From Amycolatopsis sulphurea (GTDB lineage: Bacteria; Actinomycetota; Actinomycetes; Mycobacteriales; Pseudonocardiaceae): a DNA stretch of 64,000 nucleotides. Positions 17,748-26,845 of the stretch are shown in pieces (positions within the stretch are counted from its first letter, which is position 1; each line of letters starts with the position of its first letter). The notes below the pieces were generated by a model that was not told the DNA's origin, searched no databases, and saw only the letters and a list, made by a program, of their open reading frames with translations. Made by a program: the position numbers and the translations under genes. The stretch spans positions 1,674,001 to 1,738,000 of the forward strand of contig NZ_PDJK01000002.1 in NCBI RefSeq assembly GCF_002564045.1, in the 5' to 3' direction.

Positions 17748-18626
17748 ATGGCGACAGTCAGTGAATGGATCGAAGGTGCCCGGCCGCGCACCCTGCCCAA
17801 CGCGATCGCTCCGGTCGTGGCCGGGGTGGGCGCGGCCATCGCGCTCGACGCGTTCTCCTGGTGGCGTTCGGCCCTCGCACTGCTCGTCTCACTGTCGCTG
17901 ATCATCGGCGTGAACTTCGCCAACGACTACTCCGACGGCGTCCGCGGCACCGACGAGCACCGCGTCGGCCCGCTGCGCCTGGTCGGCTCGGGCACCGCCG
18001 CACCGAAAGTCGTGCTCACCGCCGCGCTCGCGTTCCTCGGCCTCGCCGGAGTACTGGGCCTCGTGCTCGTCGCTGTGAGCGGGTACTGGTGGCTGCTCGC
18101 CATGGGCGGCCTGTGCATCCTCGGCGCGTGGTTCTACACCGGCGGCAGCAAGCCGTACGGCTACTACGGCTTCGGCGAGCTGGCGGTGTTCGTCTTCTTC
18201 GGGTTGGCCGGCGTGCTGGGCACGGTCTACGTGCAAGCCGGCAAGGTGAGCTGGGCCGGGCTGGCCTGCGCCGTGGCCGTCGGCAGCTTCTCGATGGCCG
18301 TCCTCACCGCGAACAACCTCCGCGACATCCCGACCGACGTCGAGTCCGGCAAACGCACCCTCGCCACCCGCCTCGGCGACCGCGGCACCCGCCGGATGTA
18401 CGTGACGCTGGTGTCCGTGCCGTACCTGCTCACCGTGGTCCTCGGCATCTGGCATCCGCTGGTGCTGATCACCCTGATCACCGCCCCGCTGTTGCTCAAG
18501 TCGCTGCGGGCGGTCGGCAGCGGGCAGCAGGGCCGGGCGCTGATCCCGGCGCTGCGCGACACCGGCCTGGCCATGCTCGGCTGGGCCGTGCTGAGCGCGG
18601 TGGCCCTGGCGTTCCAAGTGGTGTGA
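17748..18626 (+). CDS. menA: 1,4-dihydroxy-2-naphthoate polyprenyltransferase
   Basis: A membrane UbiA-family prenyltransferase that attaches the polyprenyl chain to dihydroxynaphthoate. About 292 residues with 8-9 helices. The first Asp-rich site is [18 protein letters not shown] and the second [19 protein letters not shown]; both bind the Mg-diphosphate. The MenA start [18 protein letters not shown] is visible. An ATG 9 bases earlier (17739) is an alternative. It follows menE at about 90 bp. Convergent with the cysteine desulfhydrase gene across a repeat block. Confidence 0.95.
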   Translation: MATVSEWIEGARPRTLPNAIAPVVAGVGAAIALDAFSWWRSALALLVSLSLIIGVNFANDYSDGVRGTDEHRVGPLRLVGSGTAAPKVVLTAALAFLGLAGVLGLVLVAVSGYWWLLAMGGLCILGAWFYTGGSKPYGYYGFGELAVFVFFGLAGVLGTVYVQAGKVSWAGLACAVAVGSFSMAVLTANNLRDIPTDVESGKRTLATRLGDRGTRRMYVTLVSVPYLLTVVLGIWHPLVLITLITAPLLLKSLRAVGSGQQGRALIPALRDTGLAMLGWAVLSAVALAFQVV

Positions 18627-18637
18627 CCGCTGGGGCC

Positions 18638-18834
18638 GGCTGTGAAGGGGTCCTTCACGGACTCCACCCGCAGGGCCTCGGCAAAGTTGGTCGAGGGCCC
18701 GTGATCAGCAGAGAGAGCCCTGGTTGCCCGACAGGTTTCGGGTCCGTGAGGGTGCCCCTGACGGACTCAGAGTCCGTGAAGGGGCCCTTCACAGCCCGGC
18801 TGCGCAGGGCCCTCCACACCGACTTTGCCGACAC
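18638..18834. repeat. Type A palindromes with B and C elements between menA and cds1
   Basis: Type A units lie at about 18638-18664, 18741-18768 (degenerate, GTGAGGGTGCCCCTGAC) and 18769-18797. Between the first two is a type C part in inverse orientation (18676-18745, containing GTGATCAGCAGAGAG). An inverted type B copy lies at 18802-18834. The block fills the convergent gap and contains no gene. Confidence 0.88.
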
Positions 18835-18857
18835 ACTGGACTCCACCCGCGCCGGGC

Positions 18858-19934
18858 TCAGCCTTGGAAGCGGCCGGTCACGAGGAATTCGTCGAATTTC
18901 GCGCGGTACGGCGTGGGGTCGATGCCCTGCTCGGCCAGCCACTCGTCGGAGTAGTAGGTGTTCGTATACCGCTCGCCGCCGTCGCACAGCAAGGTCACCA
19001 CCGAGCCTGCCCGGCCCTCGGCGACCATCCGGGAGATCAGCCGGAACGCGCCGTAGAGGTTGGTGCCGGTGGAGCCACCCGCCCAGTGCCCGGTGCGCTC
19101 GCGCAGCAGCCGGATCGCCGCGAACGAAGCCGCGTCCGGCACCTTGATCATCTCGTCGATCACGCCGGGCACGAACGAAGGTTCGCACCGCGGCCTGCCG
19201 ATTCCCTCGATCCGCGAGGGCATCCCGGTCGCGTAGCCGGGGTCGCCGGTCTCCCAAGCCCCGTAGAACGACGAATTCTCCGGGTCCACCACACAGACCT
19301 GGGTGGTGTGCCGCTTGTAGCGGACGTAGCGGCCGAAGGTCGCGCTCGTCCCGCCGGTGCCCGCGCCGACCACGATCCAGCTGGGCACCGGGTGGCGCTC
19401 CGCGCGCAGCTGCGCGAACACCGATTCGGCGATGTTGTTGTTGCCACGCCAGTCCGTCGCGCGCTCGGCGTAGGTGAACTGATCGAGGTAGTGCCCGCCG
19501 GTCTCCTCGGCCAGCCGTTCGGCCTCCGAGTACATCGCCGACGCCTCGTCCACGAAATGGCATTCGCCGCCGTAGAACTCGATGAGCGCGATTTTCTCCT
19601 TGCTGGTGCGCCGCGGCACCACCGTGACGAAGCGCAGCCCCAGCATCCGGGCGAAGTAGGCCTCCGACACCGCGGTCGACCCGCTGGAGGCCTCGATCAG
19701 CACGGTGTCCGGGCCGATCTGGCCATTGACCAGCCCGTATAGGAAGAGCGAGCGGGCCAGGCGGTGTTTGAGCGAACCGGTGGGGTGCACCGACTCGTCC
19801 TTCAGGTACAGGTCGACGCCCCACTCCGCGGGCAGCGGGAATACGTGCAGATGGGTGTCCGCGCTGCGGTTGGCGTCGGCCTCGATGATCCGGACCGCTT
19901 CCCGCACCCAGGCGCGGCTGTGCGTGCGGGTCAC
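18858..19934 (-). CDS. cds1: PLP-dependent cysteine synthase-family protein, probable L-cysteine desulfhydrase Cds1
   Basis: A 358-residue fold-type II PLP enzyme. The PLP lysine lies in [14 protein letters not shown] (about residue 56), [15 protein letters not shown] binds the substrate carboxylate, and [16 protein letters not shown] is the phosphate loop. The long C-terminal part, with [19 protein letters not shown] and [16 protein letters not shown], is typical of the Rv3684/Cds1 group, which releases H2S, ammonia and pyruvate from cysteine. Ordinary cysteine synthase activity cannot be excluded. The ATG at 19934 overlaps the stop of the DUF4229 gene by 4 bases. Confidence 0.85.
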   Translation of the reverse strand: MTRTHSRAWVREAVRIIEADANRSADTHLHVFPLPAEWGVDLYLKDESVHPTGSLKHRLARSLFLYGLVNGQIGPDTVLIEASSGSTAVSEAYFARMLGLRFVTVVPRRTSKEKIALIEFYGGECHFVDEASAMYSEAERLAEETGGHYLDQFTYAERATDWRGNNNIAESVFAQLRAERHPVPSWIVVGAGTGGTSATFGRYVRYKRHTTQVCVVDPENSSFYGAWETGDPGYATGMPSRIEGIGRPRCEPSFVPGVIDEMIKVPDAASFAAIRLLRERTGHWAGGSTGTNLYGAFRLISRMVAEGRAGSVVTLLCDGGERYTNTYYSDEWLAEQGIDPTPYRAKFDEFLVTGRFQG

Positions 19935-20224
19935 GCGGCGCCCTCGTCGTTGCCGGCGAGGTCGCCCCGCAGCTGAGCCCGCAGCCGCGCACGGGCACGG
20001 GCACGGTTCTCGTTGCGCTTGGCGAGCCCGGCGGTGACCCGCTGGTTGAGCCGGCGGAAAAGCAGCAGGCCCAGCGGGAGGCCCACGACCAGGCCGACCA
20101 GCAGGGCGACCAGCACCGGCACCCCGGCCACCGACAGCACCCCGGCGACCACCGCCACGAGCGCGAACCGCGCGATCAGGTACAGCGTCAGGTCGCGGGG
20201 CAGATGGTCCGGCGTTTCGCTCAC
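19931..20224 (-). CDS. DUF4229 small membrane protein
   Basis: A 97-residue protein. Two hydrophobic helices ([20 protein letters not shown] and [20 protein letters not shown]) are followed by a basic, charged coiled tail rich in Arg ([18 protein letters not shown]). Length and layout fit DUF4229, a family found in actinobacteria, with no known function. The stop overlaps the cds1 start (ATGA), so they are translationally coupled. Confidence 0.8.
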   Translation of the reverse strand: MSETPDHLPRDLTLYLIARFALVAVVAGVLSVAGVPVLVALLVGLVVGLPLGLLLFRRLNQRVTAGLAKRNENRARARARLRAQLRGDLAGNDEGAA

Positions 20225-20235
20225 ATCGAAGCAGG

Positions 20236-20709
20236 CTACGCCCCGCCGGTGAGATCCTCGTGCAGCCCCGCGTTGTTCGGGCGGCTCTCGAACCGGGTGG
20301 AGAGCACCACCGTGGTGTTGGTCCGGCCGACTCCCGGGATCCGCCGCAGCCTGCCGAGGCTCAGCTCCAGGTCGTCGACGGTGGCCACCCGCACCTTGAC
20401 CACGAACGCCTCGTCGCCGGCCACCGCGTAGCAGCTCTCCACCTCCGGCAGCTCGCCGAGCGCGGCGGCCACGTCGTCCTCGGTCGCGGTGTCCGTGGGG
20501 TGAATGCCGACCAGCGCGGTGACACCGAGCCCGACCGCGTTGGGATCGACCGTCGCGTGGTAGCCCGTGATCACCCCCGCGGCCTCCAGCTTGCCGACGC
20601 GCTCGTGCACGGACGAGGCGGAAAGCCCCACGGACCGGCCGAGATCGGCGTACGTGGCCCGCCCGTTGACCCGCAGCGCCGCGATGATTTTCCGGTCCAG
20701 CTGATCCAC
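20236..20709 (-). CDS. Lrp/AsnC-family transcriptional regulator
   Basis: A 157-residue protein. The HTH part, [20 protein letters not shown] followed by [17 protein letters not shown], is typical Lrp, followed by a C-terminal RAM ligand-binding domain ([20 protein letters not shown] through [19 protein letters not shown]). Such proteins sense amino acids. GTG at 20709 sets the usual start; the longer in-frame reading is not supported. It heads the run of genes ending with cds1, so sensing of cysteine or another amino acid is possible. Confidence 0.88.
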   Translation of the reverse strand: MDQLDRKIIAALRVNGRATYADLGRSVGLSASSVHERVGKLEAAGVITGYHATVDPNAVGLGVTALVGIHPTDTATEDDVAAALGELPEVESCYAVAGDEAFVVKVRVATVDDLELSLGRLRRIPGVGRTNTTVVLSTRFESRPNNAGLHEDLTGGA

Positions 20710-21066
20710 CGGATCATTATGCGCACCGCCGCCGGGCCCCTTCCCGGGTGGTCCGGATGTCTCCTGCGTCACAGCTTCACGTAAAGCCCGCGTGGGCTCG
20801 CGCCGGCCTTGGCAACCCCTTATCCCCCACCGAACCGGAAGCGACACGGAAAACCCCAGGTCAGCCAGGCTGCTGTCCGGACGGCACGAGCCGCCGACCG
20901 GGTCGAGGTTATGTCCCTTTTGCACTTTAAGGGCTCTTTACTCAAGGACAACCGTTCGAGTACCCGACGGGTGAAGTGCCACGATTGCCGAGTTGACATC
21001 CCGGCGCGACGGGCGAAACCGCCCGCTGCCTCCGGTATAGCAGGTAGGTCGTTAAGGAGGCGGAAA
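20710..21066. promoter_or_regulatory. Intergenic region between the Lrp gene and bldC
   Basis: 357 bases without a gene. A short perfect hairpin (CGGGCG-AAAC-CGCCCG, 21010-21025) and a TATAGC that could be a -10 (21036-21041) lie close before bldC. The bldC ribosome site is AAGGAGGCGGAAA. A TTGACA at 20993 is 37 bases from TATAGC, too far to pair with it. The bldC promoter cannot be fixed more precisely. Confidence 0.4.
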
Positions 21067-21279
21067 ATGACCGCGACCATGAGCGGACGGCTACTCACCC
21101 CCGGTGAGGTGGCCGCACTGTTCCGGGTTGACCCGAAGACGGTCACCCGATGGGCCACCGCGGGCCGCATCGGCTCGATCCGGACCCCGGGCGGGCACCG
21201 CCGGTTCCGCGAGTCCGAGGTGAACGAACTGCTCGCCGAACTCACCACGGACGCGAGCGAACCGGCCCGCAAGATCTGA
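21067..21279 (+). CDS. bldC: BldC-type MerR-like developmental DNA-binding protein
   Basis: A 70-residue protein that is only a winged-helix MerR-type domain: LLTPGEVAALFRVDPKTVTR, then WATAGRIGSIRTPGGHRRFRESE. It is close in length and sequence to Streptomyces BldC, which binds direct repeats cooperatively and controls entry into development. The ATG at 21067 follows AAGGAGG at ideal spacing. A strong hairpin follows the stop. Family assignment is firm; a role in development is inferred from Streptomyces. Confidence 0.92.
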   Translation: MTATMSGRLLTPGEVAALFRVDPKTVTRWATAGRIGSIRTPGGHRRFRESEVNELLAELTTDASEPARKI

Positions 21280-21291
21280 TTCCGGTACGCG

Positions 21292-21352
21292 GCGAAGGGT
21301 CGTGACTGCCAAGGGGTGCCCCCGGCACCGCTTGCCGGCCACGACCCTTCGC
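21292..21352 (+). terminator. Hairpin downstream of bldC
   Basis: A 13-bp perfect stem (GCGAAGGGTCGTG at 21292-21304, its complement at 21340-21352) encloses an inner GGTGCC/GGCACC hairpin. No U tract follows, as is usual in high-GC actinobacteria. It starts 12 bp after the bldC stop. Confidence 0.8.
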
Positions 21353-21428
21353 TCGTCTCCAGGCCGTGACGGCACCGCCGGGGTTTTGGAGCTAACCTGG
21401 GGTGCCGGCACGACGGAAGGACCCGGGC

Positions 21429-21611
21429 ATGATTGCACTCCTCGCAGCCGTGGGCGCGATCACCATCGTCGTTCTGCTGTGGCGGGTGCTGGGCGCCGAG
21501 CGCATCCGGGTACCCCAGCGCCGCCCCCCACTGGCCCCGGACGACGACCCGGACTTCCTGCGCAAGCTCTCCGAACAGCAACGCGACCGGGGGCCGGACG
21601 AGGAGTCCTGA
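21429..21611 (+). CDS. Small hypothetical membrane protein
   Basis: A 60-residue protein with one N-terminal helix (MIALLAAVGAITIVVLLWRV) and a charged cytoplasmic tail (QRRPPLAPDDDPDFLRKLSE). The ATG at 21429 follows GGAAGGA. Small proteins of this layout occur next to bldC in other actinobacteria, but no function is known. An earlier in-frame start at 21402 is less likely, since it lacks the ribosome site. Confidence 0.75.
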   Translation: MIALLAAVGAITIVVLLWRVLGAERIRVPQRRPPLAPDDDPDFLRKLSEQQRDRGPDEES

Positions 21612-21680
21612 CGGCGGGGGCGCACAGGGGCAACCGGGCGCGGTCGCTCGCGGCGGACCAGGAAGCCGGTTGGCCCGCCG

Positions 21681-22283
21681 TCAGGCACCGGCCTTGATGG
21701 TGGCCACCGCAGACTCGGCGACCTTCACCACGAGCGCGCAAGGGTCGCGATAGGAAGATGAACTCGTCCGGAGAAGTGCTGAAACGGTAAACGTCTCGTC
21801 GTTCCTGATACCAACCGCGATCTGGCATCCACCGCTCCTGCGGTCGTCATGGACGGCAGAAAATGCGGCCGGGTAACCGGCGACCTCGGGCGCTGCCTCA
21901 AAGTAGCCAGCACCGGCATTGATGCCGTTCTCGTAGGTGGTTGCCAGCCCTCCTTGTTTGGGCAGGAAGCCGACGCTGATACCACTGTTGTTGCTATCGT
22001 TCCATGTGCACAGGGGTGCTACAGTGCCGCCGGCTTTCCTGTTGCGCACGGCTCCGAACACCTCGCCGGCTTGCGCTTGCGTAAGGACAGTGCAGGGATC
22101 TTGTTCATACTTGGTGGCATCTAGTGGATTAGACACCTGTGGCACCTTGGGTACGGCGCTAGAAGGCGACGGAGATGCACCACCCGAACTCGCCGTGCCT
22201 GGCGCGCCAGGCACGACGGAGCAGGCTGTTGCGACGAGCAACAAGAGACCCGTCGCTGCGGTCCGCATAATGGTTTTGGTCAC
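21681..22283 (-). CDS. DUF3558-family lipoprotein
   Basis: A 200-residue predicted lipoprotein. The signal segment TKTIMRTAATGLLLLVATAC has lipobox VATAC, then a Ser/Pro/Gly linker. The DUF3558 domain has DPCTVLTQAQAGEVFG, a central LCTWND, and a C-terminal YRDPCALVVKVAESAV; paired cysteines suggest disulfides. GTG at 22283 is chosen because of AAGGA upstream. The stop of the gene before is only 4 bases away. Such lipoproteins are common in Pseudonocardiaceae, often beside ESX-type proteins; the ligand is unknown. Confidence 0.85.
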   Translation of the reverse strand: MTKTIMRTAATGLLLLVATACSVVPGAPGTASSGGASPSPSSAVPKVPQVSNPLDATKYEQDPCTVLTQAQAGEVFGAVRNRKAGGTVAPLCTWNDSNNSGISVGFLPKQGGLATTYENGINAGAGYFEAAPEVAGYPAAFSAVHDDRRSGGCQIAVGIRNDETFTVSALLRTSSSSYRDPCALVVKVAESAVATIKAGA

Positions 22284-22287
22284 CGAG

Positions 22288-22785
22288 TCATCCTTGCTTG
22301 CCAAGCCCATCGGCGTTCACCTGGTCCTGCTGTTCGTATTGGGCAATGGCCTGTTTCAGCCGATCCGCGTAACCCTGCGCATATGCCTGTTGCTGAGTAA
22401 GACTGCCGATGTAGGCGTCGGCATGACGGTCGGCAGCCTGTTTCTGCAGCGTGCTTCCCGGATCTGCGGCTGGCTGCGAAATATTCCGCATTTGCTGCGC
22501 GGTAGGGATCATATCGCCCAGCTTGTCCGCAATCCCTTGCCAGTCCGGCAACAGCGATTTCATCGCGTCGACGTCCATCACGAAACGGCCGCCCGCCGCA
22601 GCGGCATTGACCTTCGCGTCCTCAGCAGCGCGCTCTTGATAAATGCGCGCGCCGGTCGAGTTCATCGCCTCGTTGTACTGCTTGTCCTGCCGGTCTCACT
22701 CGGCCTGCTCCTCCGGGCTGAGGTACCCGGCGCGGCCGTTGGCCTGCTGATCCCCTGACGAGTGACCTGACTGATCGTTGCCCAC
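22288..22785 (-). pseudogene. ESX-linked-type hypothetical protein with in-frame stop at codon 30
   Basis: The GTG at 22785, with AAGGGGAG 7 bases upstream, starts VGNDQSGHSSGDQQANGRAG, then LSPEEQAE. Codon 30 is TGA (22696-22698), after which the same frame continues DRQDKQYNEAMNSTGARIYQ to the end, 165 codons in all. A single base change (TGG to TGA) would account for it. Translation could restart at ATG 22665, giving 125 residues with helical, Gln-rich sequence (QQQAYAQGYADRLKQAIAQY). The family is not recognised; its position beside DUF3558 and an EspI-like ATPase suggests a link to type VII secretion. Confidence 0.7.
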
Positions 22786-22882
22786 GACAACGCTCCCCTT
22801 CGCTTCGTGTTGCCGACAGCGTTATCTGCACCTGCCGACACTCCGAGCGAGGGTAGCCGATCAAGATCCACAACGTGGTAAC

Positions 22883-24166
22883 TCAGCGGTACTGCTGCCC
22901 GCCGAACCCGTCCGCGACCGTGGCGGCCAGTTCCAGCAGGGCCAGCCGGGTGACCGGGGCCAGCCGCTCCAGTTCGATCTCCGCGCCTTCCTCCAGGTGC
23001 GGGTCGAACGGGATGCGGCAGACCGCGCGCACCTTGGCCCCGAAGTGTGCGGACAGCTTGTCCAGGTCGACCGAGCTGCCCTTCGGGCGCACCGAGTTGA
23101 TCACCACGACGGAGCGCTTCACCAGGTCGCCGTAGCCGTGTGCCTCCAGCCAGTCCAGCGTGGCCGAGGCGCTGCGGGCGCCGTCGACCGAGCCGGAGGA
23201 GACGACCACGAGCGAATCGGCGACATCGAGGACGCCCTTCATCGCCGAGTGCATCAAGCCGGTGCCGCAGTCGGTGAGCACGATGTTGTAGAAGTGCTCC
23301 AGCAGATTCACCGTGCGCCGGTAGTCGGTCTCCGAGAACGCCTCGGACACCGCCGGATCCTGTTCGCTGGCGAGGATTTCCAGCCGGCTCGCGCCTTGCG
23401 AGGTGTACGAGCGCACGTCGCTGTAGCGCGTGATCTTGTCCGCGTCGCGCAAGAGATGCCGCACGGTCGCGGTGGTCTCGATGGCGATCTTCTGCGACAG
23501 GGTGCCGCGGTCCGGGTTCGCGTCCACGGCCACCACGCGATCACCACGCAGCGAGGCGAACGTGGAGCCGAGCGTGGTCGTGGTCGTGGTCTTGCCGACG
23601 CCGCCCTTCAGCGAAAGCATCGCGATCTTGTAGCACCCGCGCAACGGCTGGTTGACCCGCGCGATCAGCTCCCGGCGACGGGTGTCCGCCGGGCTTTCGC
23701 CAGGGTTGACCAGCTTGCCCGAGCCCCGGTACACCGCCTTGCGCCAGCCGGACTGCGGTGCGCGCTTCTGCTGCTTGACCAGGTGCGCGGTGGACAGCTC
23801 GTCCGGCCCGGACGAGCCCGGCTGCGGCAGCCCCTGCGGCGGGTTCGGCACGGTCCCGGGCGGCGACTGCTGGTAGCCCGGCGGATAGCCCGGCTCCGGC
23901 TGCAACGGCGGCAGGTTCTGGTCGTACCCCTGCGGCGGATACCCGCCCGGCTGCGGATAGCCGTGCGGCTGCGGCAAAGCAGGCGGCTGGCCCGGCGATG
24001 CGGCGTACGGATCCGGCTGGACGACCTGCGTCGGCTGTGCGTCGTACGGGCCGGTGCCCGGATGTGGTGCGGAGTCGGTGCGTTCTTCGGAGAACGGCTC
24101 GGCTGCCGGTACCTGGGCCGGTTCGGGCTGCGGTCCCCCGGCAGCCTCTTCACTGGGTCCGGTCAC
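22883..24166 (-). CDS. MinD/ParA-like ATPase with proline-rich N-terminus, EspI-like
   Basis: A 427-residue protein. Residues 1-130 are rich in Pro, Gln, Gly and Tyr (PHGYPQPGGYPPQGYDQNLP), predicted disordered. A SIMIBI ATPase domain follows, with deviant Walker A motif LSLKGGVGKTTTTTTLG near residue 190 and the VVAVDANPDRGTLSQKI segment. EspI/Rv3876-type proteins of ESX loci have the same layout, and M. tuberculosis EspI affects ESX-1 secretion when ATP is low. No ESX core genes are in the window, so function is inferred from architecture. Confidence 0.8.
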   Translation of the reverse strand: MTGPSEEAAGGPQPEPAQVPAAEPFSEERTDSAPHPGTGPYDAQPTQVVQPDPYAASPGQPPALPQPHGYPQPGGYPPQGYDQNLPPLQPEPGYPPGYQQSPPGTVPNPPQGLPQPGSSGPDELSTAHLVKQQKRAPQSGWRKAVYRGSGKLVNPGESPADTRRRELIARVNQPLRGCYKIAMLSLKGGVGKTTTTTTLGSTFASLRGDRVVAVDANPDRGTLSQKIAIETTATVRHLLRDADKITRYSDVRSYTSQGASRLEILASEQDPAVSEAFSETDYRRTVNLLEHFYNIVLTDCGTGLMHSAMKGVLDVADSLVVVSSGSVDGARSASATLDWLEAHGYGDLVKRSVVVINSVRPKGSSVDLDKLSAHFGAKVRAVCRIPFDPHLEEGAEIELERLAPVTRLALLELAATVADGFGGQQYR

Positions 24167-24254
24167 CGTGTCAACCTCCCGTGTCCTTCGCTGTCGAGTA
24201 CCCCTGCCGACGAAGGTAGTCGCAAATGCCGGGAAGGATCCCGCGGACCCTCCG

Positions 24255-25238
24255 CTAATTCACTCCGGCATAGGAGTGCAGGCCGGCTGTAACCAGGTTG
24301 ACGAAGAACAGGTTGAAGATCGTCACCGCGAAGCCGACGACGTTGATCACCGCTGCGCGGGTGCCACGCCAGCCCGAGGTGGCCCGGGAGTGCAGGTAGG
24401 CGGCGTAGACCACCCAGGCGATGAAGGCCACCGTCTCCTTCGGATCCCAGCCCCAGAACCGGCCCCACGCCGCCTCCGCCCACACCGCGCCGCACAGCAC
24501 GCCGAAGGTGAAGATCGGGAACGCGACGATCGTCGCCCGGTAGGCGATCCGGTCCAGCACCTCCGCGGCCGGCAGCTTCGGGCCGAACTTCGCGAACCGC
24601 GCGGCGTCCTTGTCGTGCGCGGTGCGGAACAGGTACAGCACGCTCGCCACGCCCGGGACCAGGAAAACACCGGAACCGATGATCGCCGCGGACACGTGGA
24701 TGGAGAGCCAGTAGGACTGCAGCGCGGGCACCACCGGCGCGGCCACGGTGTAGAGCATCGTGCCGTTGATGAACATCAGGATGACGACGGGCGTCAGAAA
24801 GAAGCCGGTGAGGTGGCGCACCGGGAACTTCTTGATCACGATCAGCCACGCGACCACCGCGATGAAAGTGACCGCCATGCCGTACTCGTACATGTTGCCC
24901 CACGGCGCGCGGTGCACCGCGAGACCACGCAGCACGATCGCGGTCAGCTGCAGGATCGCGCCGAGCACGAGCAGCGCCGCGCCCATCCGGCCGATCCGTT
25001 CCGGGCGGCCGGCCTCCGGCCGCGGCTCGGGCTTCGCCGGGACGTCCCCGTCCTCCAGCTCGGTGTCCGGCCCGCCCGCGCCGACGAGCACCTTCTGCCG
25101 GCTGCGCTCGGCGGCCAGCCGGCCCTTCGCCCCGAAGGCCTGCTCGAACAGCGAGAAGAGCAACGCCACCACGTAGATCGCCACCGTGGTGGTGTAGAGC
25201 CAATCGCTGTACTGCGAGAAGGTCTCGTTGATCTCCAT
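24255..25238 (-). CDS. ccsB: Cytochrome c biogenesis protein CcsB/CcsA (ResC)
   Basis: A 327-residue membrane protein of system II cytochrome c maturation, which carries haem across the membrane to apocytochrome. Visible is the Trp-rich haem-handling motif GRFWGWDPKETVAFIAWVVY and conserved histidines in helices (SIHVSAAII, HSRATSGWRG). The start ATG overlaps the stop of resB by one base (TGATG). With ResB it forms the haem export and ligation unit. Confidence 0.95.
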   Translation of the reverse strand: MEINETFSQYSDWLYTTTVAIYVVALLFSLFEQAFGAKGRLAAERSRQKVLVGAGGPDTELEDGDVPAKPEPRPEAGRPERIGRMGAALLVLGAILQLTAIVLRGLAVHRAPWGNMYEYGMAVTFIAVVAWLIVIKKFPVRHLTGFFLTPVVILMFINGTMLYTVAAPVVPALQSYWLSIHVSAAIIGSGVFLVPGVASVLYLFRTAHDKDAARFAKFGPKLPAAEVLDRIAYRATIVAFPIFTFGVLCGAVWAEAAWGRFWGWDPKETVAFIAWVVYAAYLHSRATSGWRGTRAAVINVVGFAVTIFNLFFVNLVTAGLHSYAGVN

Positions 25239-26845
25239 CAGCTGCCTTTCCGGCCGGTGACCAGCCGTTCACTGATTCGCTGGAACTCTTCGCCATACCC
25301 GGCTTGATCCGTGCGCGCCAGCCCGGCGACCTCGATGACGGTACCCGCGTGGCCCTCGTCACCCGGGCGCACCCGCACCCACACCCGGCGCCGCTTGACC
25401 AGCAGGGACGCTCCGAGCCCAGCGAACATCACGATCGCGAAGCCCAGCACGTACCCCTGCGTCGGGTCGTGCGAGATCTGCAGGTTGACCCACTTGTTGA
25501 CGCCGTCGAAGCGGATGCGGGTGCCGTCGTCGAGCTTCAGCTCCTGCCCGACCGCGAGGTTCTGCCGCGCGACCCGCTTGAGCCGGCCGTCCTCGATCCG
25601 GGACTGGTCCACCTCGAACACCGACTGTCCACGGCCGGCGTCCAGCCCGAGGTCACCGCGCAGCACATCGACCGCGACCATCGGGTTGTCCAGCTCCGGA
25701 GCGGTGGAGGTGAGCACTCCGCCGTGCACGAACGAAGTCGGCGCGAACAGTCCGGTGATCGCGAGCTGCTGGGTACGCCGCTTGATCTCATCCGTGACCC
25801 CCGGCGGATCGAACTTGGTCGCGCCGTCGGACAGCATGGTGGCCTGGTTGCTGAAGCGCCACTGGGTGTTCTGGGTGCGCTGCTGTCCATTCGGGAAGGT
25901 CACCGTGAACTGCGGCGAGTAGCCGTTGCCCAGCAGGTAGACGCGGTCACCCGCGGTGCGCAGCGGTTCGTTGACTTCGAGGTTGTACGGCTGCCAGGCG
26001 CCGGTCTGGAGGTCCTCGCCGGACTGGTACTGGATGTTCGAGTGGTAGTAGTCCGCCTGGCCGCTGGGGGCGTAGCGCGCGGTGAAGTCGTTCACCTTCA
26101 CGCAGAACGGGTTGAGCTGCGTGCCGTCGACGGTCAGGCCGGCTTCGAACGAGTCGTAGTTGTAGATGCCGGAGTTGCAGAACTGGCCACCGTTCGCCTG
26201 CACGATGACCTGACCCTCGTAGCTGTAGAGCTTGCCGAGGGCGAAGAAGATGATCAGGCCGAGCATGCCGAAGTGGAACAGCAGGTTGCCGGTTTCGCGG
26301 AGGTAGCCGCGCTCGGCGGAGATGCTGAACCCACCGTCGTCTTCTTCGCGCTCGATCTTCCGCCAGCCGGACAGCTGCTTACGCACGTCTTCGCGGATCG
26401 TCTCCGGCGTACGCGACGTACGCGCGATGCGGTGGTGCGGCATCCGCGCGAGGTTGCGCGGAGTCAGCACCGGCCGCGCGCGCATCTGCTGGACGTACTC
26501 GAAGCTGCGCGGGACGAGACAGCCGATGAGCGAGATCATCAGCAGGATGTAGGTCGCGGAGAACCAGACGCTGGAGTAGACGTCGTAGAACTCCAGCTTG
26601 TCGAGCAGCGCGCCCCACCAGCCGTGCGCGGAGATGTACTCGTCGACCTTGCTGACGTTGAGCCGACGCTGTGGCAGGAGGGCACCGGGCAGCGCGGCGA
26701 GCGCAAGCAGGAACAGCAGCACCAGCGCGGTGCGCATCGAGGTGAGCCCACGCCACGTGTTGCGCAGCAGCGCGAGCGCTTGCTTGAAACGCGTCTGTCG
26801 GTACGGACGCTGAGGGTTCGCGGGGGGCGCTTCGGTGGTGGTCAC
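25238..26845 (-). CDS. resB: Cytochrome c biogenesis protein ResB
   Basis: A 535-residue membrane protein partner of CcsB in system II. Helices at LRNTWRGLTSMRTALVLLFL, YILLMISLIGCLVPRSFEYV and ETGNLLFHFGMLGLIIFFAL (a family hallmark with His) are followed by a large extracytoplasmic domain and a C-terminal helix (VLGFAIVMFAGLGASLLVKR). GTG at 26845 overlaps the ccdA stop by 4 bases; the open frame continues upstream through ccdA but is not translated. The start is fixed by this coupling. Confidence 0.95.
   Translation of the reverse strand: MTTTEAPPANPQRPYRQTRFKQALALLRNTWRGLTSMRTALVLLFLLALAALPGALLPQRRLNVSKVDEYISAHGWWGALLDKLEFYDVYSSVWFSATYILLMISLIGCLVPRSFEYVQQMRARPVLTPRNLARMPHHRIARTSRTPETIREDVRKQLSGWRKIEREEDDGGFSISAERGYLRETGNLLFHFGMLGLIIFFALGKLYSYEGQVIVQANGGQFCNSGIYNYDSFEAGLTVDGTQLNPFCVKVNDFTARYAPSGQADYYHSNIQYQSGEDLQTGAWQPYNLEVNEPLRTAGDRVYLLGNGYSPQFTVTFPNGQQRTQNTQWRFSNQATMLSDGATKFDPPGVTDEIKRRTQQLAITGLFAPTSFVHGGVLTSTAPELDNPMVAVDVLRGDLGLDAGRGQSVFEVDQSRIEDGRLKRVARQNLAVGQELKLDDGTRIRFDGVNKWVNLQISHDPTQGYVLGFAIVMFAGLGASLLVKRRRVWVRVRPGDEGHAGTVIEVAGLARTDQAGYGEEFQRISERLVTGRKGS

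Noticed and set aside
20993..20998. TTGACA as -35 of bldC
   Set aside because: 37 bases from the nearest -10-like box, too far for a sigma-70 promoter.
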